Source of the DNA: Mangrovimicrobium sediminis
GTDB taxonomy: Bacteria; Pseudomonadota; Gammaproteobacteria; Pseudomonadales; Halieaceae
Direction of reading: 5' to 3'
NCBI RefSeq assembly: GCF_004745945.1
Contig: NZ_SRLE01000006.1
Location: 496,001 to 560,000 of the forward strand
DNA length: 64,000 nucleotides
Position numbers and translations under genes: made by a program. Position 1 is the first letter of the stretch, and every line of letters begins with the position of its first letter. The notes under the pieces are model-generated. The model ran no database searches and had not been told where the DNA came from. It saw nothing but the letters and a program-made list of their open reading frames with translations. Below are positions 59,925-64,000 of the stretch, piece after piece.

Positions 59925-62048
59925 ATGGCAACCCATGTGCACTACACGCTGCGCGAGAACACCGCGCTGATTCGCATCGACAACCCGCCGGTCAACGGCC
60001 TGGGCCAGGCGGTGCGCGCCGGCCTGCAGGCGGCCTTCCGCCAGGCCGCCGCCGACCCGGCGGTGGAAACCATCGTACTCGCCTCCGCCACCGGCAGTTT
60101 CAGCGCCGGCGCCGACATCACCGAGTTCGCCAGCGGCGGTTTCGACGCCGAGCCGGAGCTGCCGGGCCTGCTCACCGAGATCGAGGAGAGCGACAAACTG
60201 GTGGTGGCCGCCATCGACGGCGTCGCCCTGGGCGGCGGCCTGGAGCTGGCACTGGCCGCGGACTACCGCATCGCCGCCCCCGGCGCGCGGGTCGGCCTGC
60301 CCGAGGTGCAACTGGGGCTGATCCCCGGCGCCGGCGGCACCCAGCGCCTGCCGCGCCTGACCGGTGCCGAGGCTGCGCTGGACATGATCACCTCCGGCAA
60401 ACCCATCGATGCCGAGCGCGGACTGGCCCTGGGCTGCGTCGACCGCCTGTGCGGCGCCGAGGAGCCCCTGCTGGACGCTGCCATCGCCTACGCGCGCGAC
60501 CTGCACCGTCACCAGGCGCCGCTGCGCTCCTGCGCACAAATGTCGGTGGACATGCAGTCACTGCCGGAAGATTTCTTCGCCGCGACGCGCAGCCGCATCG
60601 CCGCCCGCCAGCGCGGCTTCCTCGCCCCGCTGGCCTGCGTGGATGCAGTGGAAGCCGCCTGTACCCTGCCCCTGGACCAGGGCCTGGCGCGCGAGCGCGA
60701 GCTGTTCGCCCGGTGCCTGGCCAGCCCCCAGGCCCGCGCCCAGCAACACCTGTTCTTCGCCGAGCGCGCCGCGGCGCGGGTGCCCGGTGTGCCGCGCGAC
60801 ACCGCCGCGCGCGAGGTGCGCAAGGTTGCGGTGATCGGCGCCGGCACCATGGGCGGCGGTATCGCCATGAACTTCCTCAATGGCGGTATTCCCACCGTGC
60901 TGCTGGACCTGGGGGAAGAGTCGCTGCAGCGCGGCGTGGAGATCATCGGCAAGAACTACGCGATCAGCGCCAGCAAGGGGCGCATCAGCGATGTGGATGT
61001 GCGTGCGCGGCTGGCACTGCTGCAGCCGACTACCGACTACGCCGACCTCGCCGATGCGGACCTGGTGATCGAGGCGGTGTTCGAGCGCATGGACATCAAG
61101 CAGGCCGTGTTCAGGCAACTGGACGCCGTGTGCAAGCCCGGCGCGATCCTCGCCAGCAACACCTCCACCCTGGACGTGGACGCCATCGCCGCGGCCACCG
61201 CGCGCCCGGGAGATGTTATCGGCATGCACTTCTTCAGCCCGGCCAACGTGATGCGCCTGCTGGAAGTGGTGCGCGGCCGCGACAGCGCCGCCGACGCCAT
61301 CGTCACCGCACAGAAGATCGCCCGGCGTATCGGCAAGCTGCCAGTGGTGGTCGGCGTGTGCTTCGGCTTCGTCGGCAACCGCATGCTCGAACCCTATGGT
61401 CGCGAGGCCATGCGCCTGGTGCTGGAGGGCGCCAGCCCGGCACAGGTGGACGGTGTGCTCACCGGGTTCGGCCTGGCCATGGGCCTGTGCGCGATGAGCG
61501 ACCTGGCCGGCATCGACGTCGGCTACCTGACCCGCGAGGGCAACCGCGCCGCCATCGCCCACGATCCCGGTTACGCCATCGTCGCCGACCGCCTGTACCA
61601 GGCCGGCCACTACGGCCAGAAAACCGGCTGCGGCTTTTATCGCTACGAAGGCCGCGAGCGCTCGGAGAATCCCGAGGTCGAGAACATCGCCGTGGCCGCG
61701 GCGACAGCCCTGGGTATCGCACGCCGGGAAATTTCCGACGAGGAAATCCTCGAGCGCTGCCTGTACCCGCTGATCAACGAGGGTGCGCAGATCCTCGACG
61801 AGGGCATCGCCGCCCGCGCCAGCGACTGCGACCTGGTCTACGTCAACGGCTACGGCTTTCCCGCCTGGCGCGGCGGCCCCATGCAGTGGGCCGACGAGAT
61901 CGGGCTGGACAAGGTGCTGGCCGGGATGCAACGGTACCGTGAACAACTGGGCGAGTACGGCGAGACCTGGTTCCGCCCCGCCCCGCTTCTGCAACGCCTG
62001 GCGCAAGCCGGCGAGCGCTTCGCTGATTTCGACGCGCGCAACGCCTGA
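59925..62048 (+). CDS. FadB/FadJ-like enoyl-CoA hydratase / 3-hydroxyacyl-CoA dehydrogenase
   Basis: 707 residues. The N-terminal crotonase domain has SFSAGADITEFASG, the Glu motifs GGGLELALAADYR and GLPEVQLGLIPGAGG. The dehydrogenase domain has VIGAGTMGGGIAMNF, VIEAVFERMD and the catalytic His in GMHFFSPANVMRLLEV, ending YGFPAWRGGP. It differs clearly from the fadB product at 2.4 kb and lacks a thiolase partner, so it is of the monomeric type used for special acyl-CoAs. Start at 59925 (MATHVHYTLRENTALIRI). The acyl-CoA dehydrogenase gene follows after 15 bases. Confidence 0.92.
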   Translation: MATHVHYTLRENTALIRIDNPPVNGLGQAVRAGLQAAFRQAAADPAVETIVLASATGSFSAGADITEFASGGFDAEPELPGLLTEIEESDKLVVAAIDGVALGGGLELALAADYRIAAPGARVGLPEVQLGLIPGAGGTQRLPRLTGAEAALDMITSGKPIDAERGLALGCVDRLCGAEEPLLDAAIAYARDLHRHQAPLRSCAQMSVDMQSLPEDFFAATRSRIAARQRGFLAPLACVDAVEAACTLPLDQGLARERELFARCLASPQARAQQHLFFAERAAARVPGVPRDTAAREVRKVAVIGAGTMGGGIAMNFLNGGIPTVLLDLGEESLQRGVEIIGKNYAISASKGRISDVDVRARLALLQPTTDYADLADADLVIEAVFERMDIKQAVFRQLDAVCKPGAILASNTSTLDVDAIAAATARPGDVIGMHFFSPANVMRLLEVVRGRDSAADAIVTAQKIARRIGKLPVVVGVCFGFVGNRMLEPYGREAMRLVLEGASPAQVDGVLTGFGLAMGLCAMSDLAGIDVGYLTREGNRAAIAHDPGYAIVADRLYQAGHYGQKTGCGFYRYEGRERSENPEVENIAVAAATALGIARREISDEEILERCLYPLINEGAQILDEGIAARASDCDLVYVNGYGFPAWRGGPMQWADEIGLDKVLAGMQRYREQLGEYGETWFRPAPLLQRLAQAGERFADFDARNA

Positions 62049-62063
62049 CCCCTGGAGTCGACC

Positions 62064-63848
<1,785 letters not shown>

Positions 63849-63877
63849 ACTGGCTCGGCTGAACCGGGCAGTCCACC

Positions 63878-64000
63878 TCAGGGCCGGTTGCGGCCCAGGC
63901 GGTCGTGGCTGCTTACCCACTCCTCGGACACCACCGCCGCGCCCAACGAGATCTCGCCGCACAGCACCGTGGCGGCGATGATCTCCGCCAGCTTCCTCGC
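63878..64000 (-). CDS. HMG-CoA reductase, C-terminal fragment (gene continues beyond window)
   Basis: 41 codons including the stop, on the minus strand, entering from the right edge. The read-out ends LCGEISLGAAVVSEEWVSSH followed by DRLGRNRP. This matches the end of class I hydroxymethylglutaryl-CoA reductase, including the LxGExSL helix and the catalytic His in the SH pair. The enzyme reduces HMG-CoA to mevalonate with NADPH. It is convergent with the acyl-CoA dehydrogenase gene. Only the tail is visible, so class and length cannot be judged. Confidence 0.75.
   Translation of the reverse strand, partial: ARKLAEIIAATVLCGEISLGAAVVSEEWVSSHDRLGRNRP

Overview
The window is a 64 kb, G+C-rich chromosomal segment of a gammaproteobacterium. 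The order miaB-phoH-ybeY-corC-lnt-(gap)-leuS-lptE-holA, the fadBA pair, a YqcC protein, FadA and NrdB sequences that look pseudomonad-like, PilU and an ImuA/ImuB locus all point there. The mix of polyhydroxyalkanoate (PHA) granule proteins, a stand-alone FadB-like enzyme with a long-form acyl-CoA dehydrogenase, and the end of an HMG-CoA reductase gene would fit a marine Cellvibrionales/Halieaceae-type bacterium. That placement is inference. No phage, insertion sequence, CRISPR array or plasmid gene was recognised.

Layout. 0-5.8 kb: end of nrdB, a small protein, a nitrobindin-like barrel, then fadBA closed by a strong terminator. 5.9-10.8 kb: accessory genes (serine beta-lactamase-like hydrolase, transglutaminase-like protein, exported DUF3604 protein, YqcC) with visibly lower G+C in the first two, then tRNA-Gly(CCC). 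11-16.6 kb: exported amidohydrolase, a gene-poor 0.75 kb stretch, a perfect palindrome followed by a 31-codon reading frame and an alpha/alpha-toroid (prenyltransferase/terpene-cyclase-like) protein, then a YoaK membrane protein and a His-rich CDF metal exporter. 16.7-23.5 kb: dinG with an acyltransferase, a tandem 21-bp repeat, two paralogous small secreted cysteine proteins with matching promoters, a tyrosine phosphatase, dgkA and rpsT. 23.5-28.5 kb: PHA-system protein, hslO, pckA, two phasins and a PhaD-like regulator. 28.5-38.3 kb: methyltransferase, peroxiredoxin, SLC13-type carrier, moaA, a MoxR/CoxE pair, a zinc-ribbon protein, a DUF1631 protein, a PilZ protein and pilU. 38.5-52.7 kb: a Lon-family protease, an aminotransferase and the core envelope/translation block miaB to holA, interrupted by a 133-bp inverted-repeat element. 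52.7-57.5 kb: an exported methyltransferase, then an SOS mutagenesis locus in which imuA and imuB are separated by osmC-like, DUF2788 and macrodomain genes, with LexA boxes in front of both imu genes. 57.5-64 kb: universal stress protein, a kinase-fold protein with an altered catalytic motif, a FadB-like protein, an acyl-CoA dehydrogenase and the 3' end of an HMG-CoA reductase gene.

How the genes fit together. Beta-oxidation is represented twice (fadBA; FadB-like plus dehydrogenase). Carbon storage (phasins, PhaD, PHA-system protein) sits beside gluconeogenic pckA. Lipoprotein and LPS assembly (lnt, lptE), translation (leuS, miaB, ybeY) and replication (holA) form the conserved block. The least explained parts are the peptide/toroid pair at 13.4-14.7 kb, the secreted paralogues at 20.5-21.4 kb, and the split imu locus carrying a macrodomain gene. 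Percentages were not computed; statements about composition are by eye.
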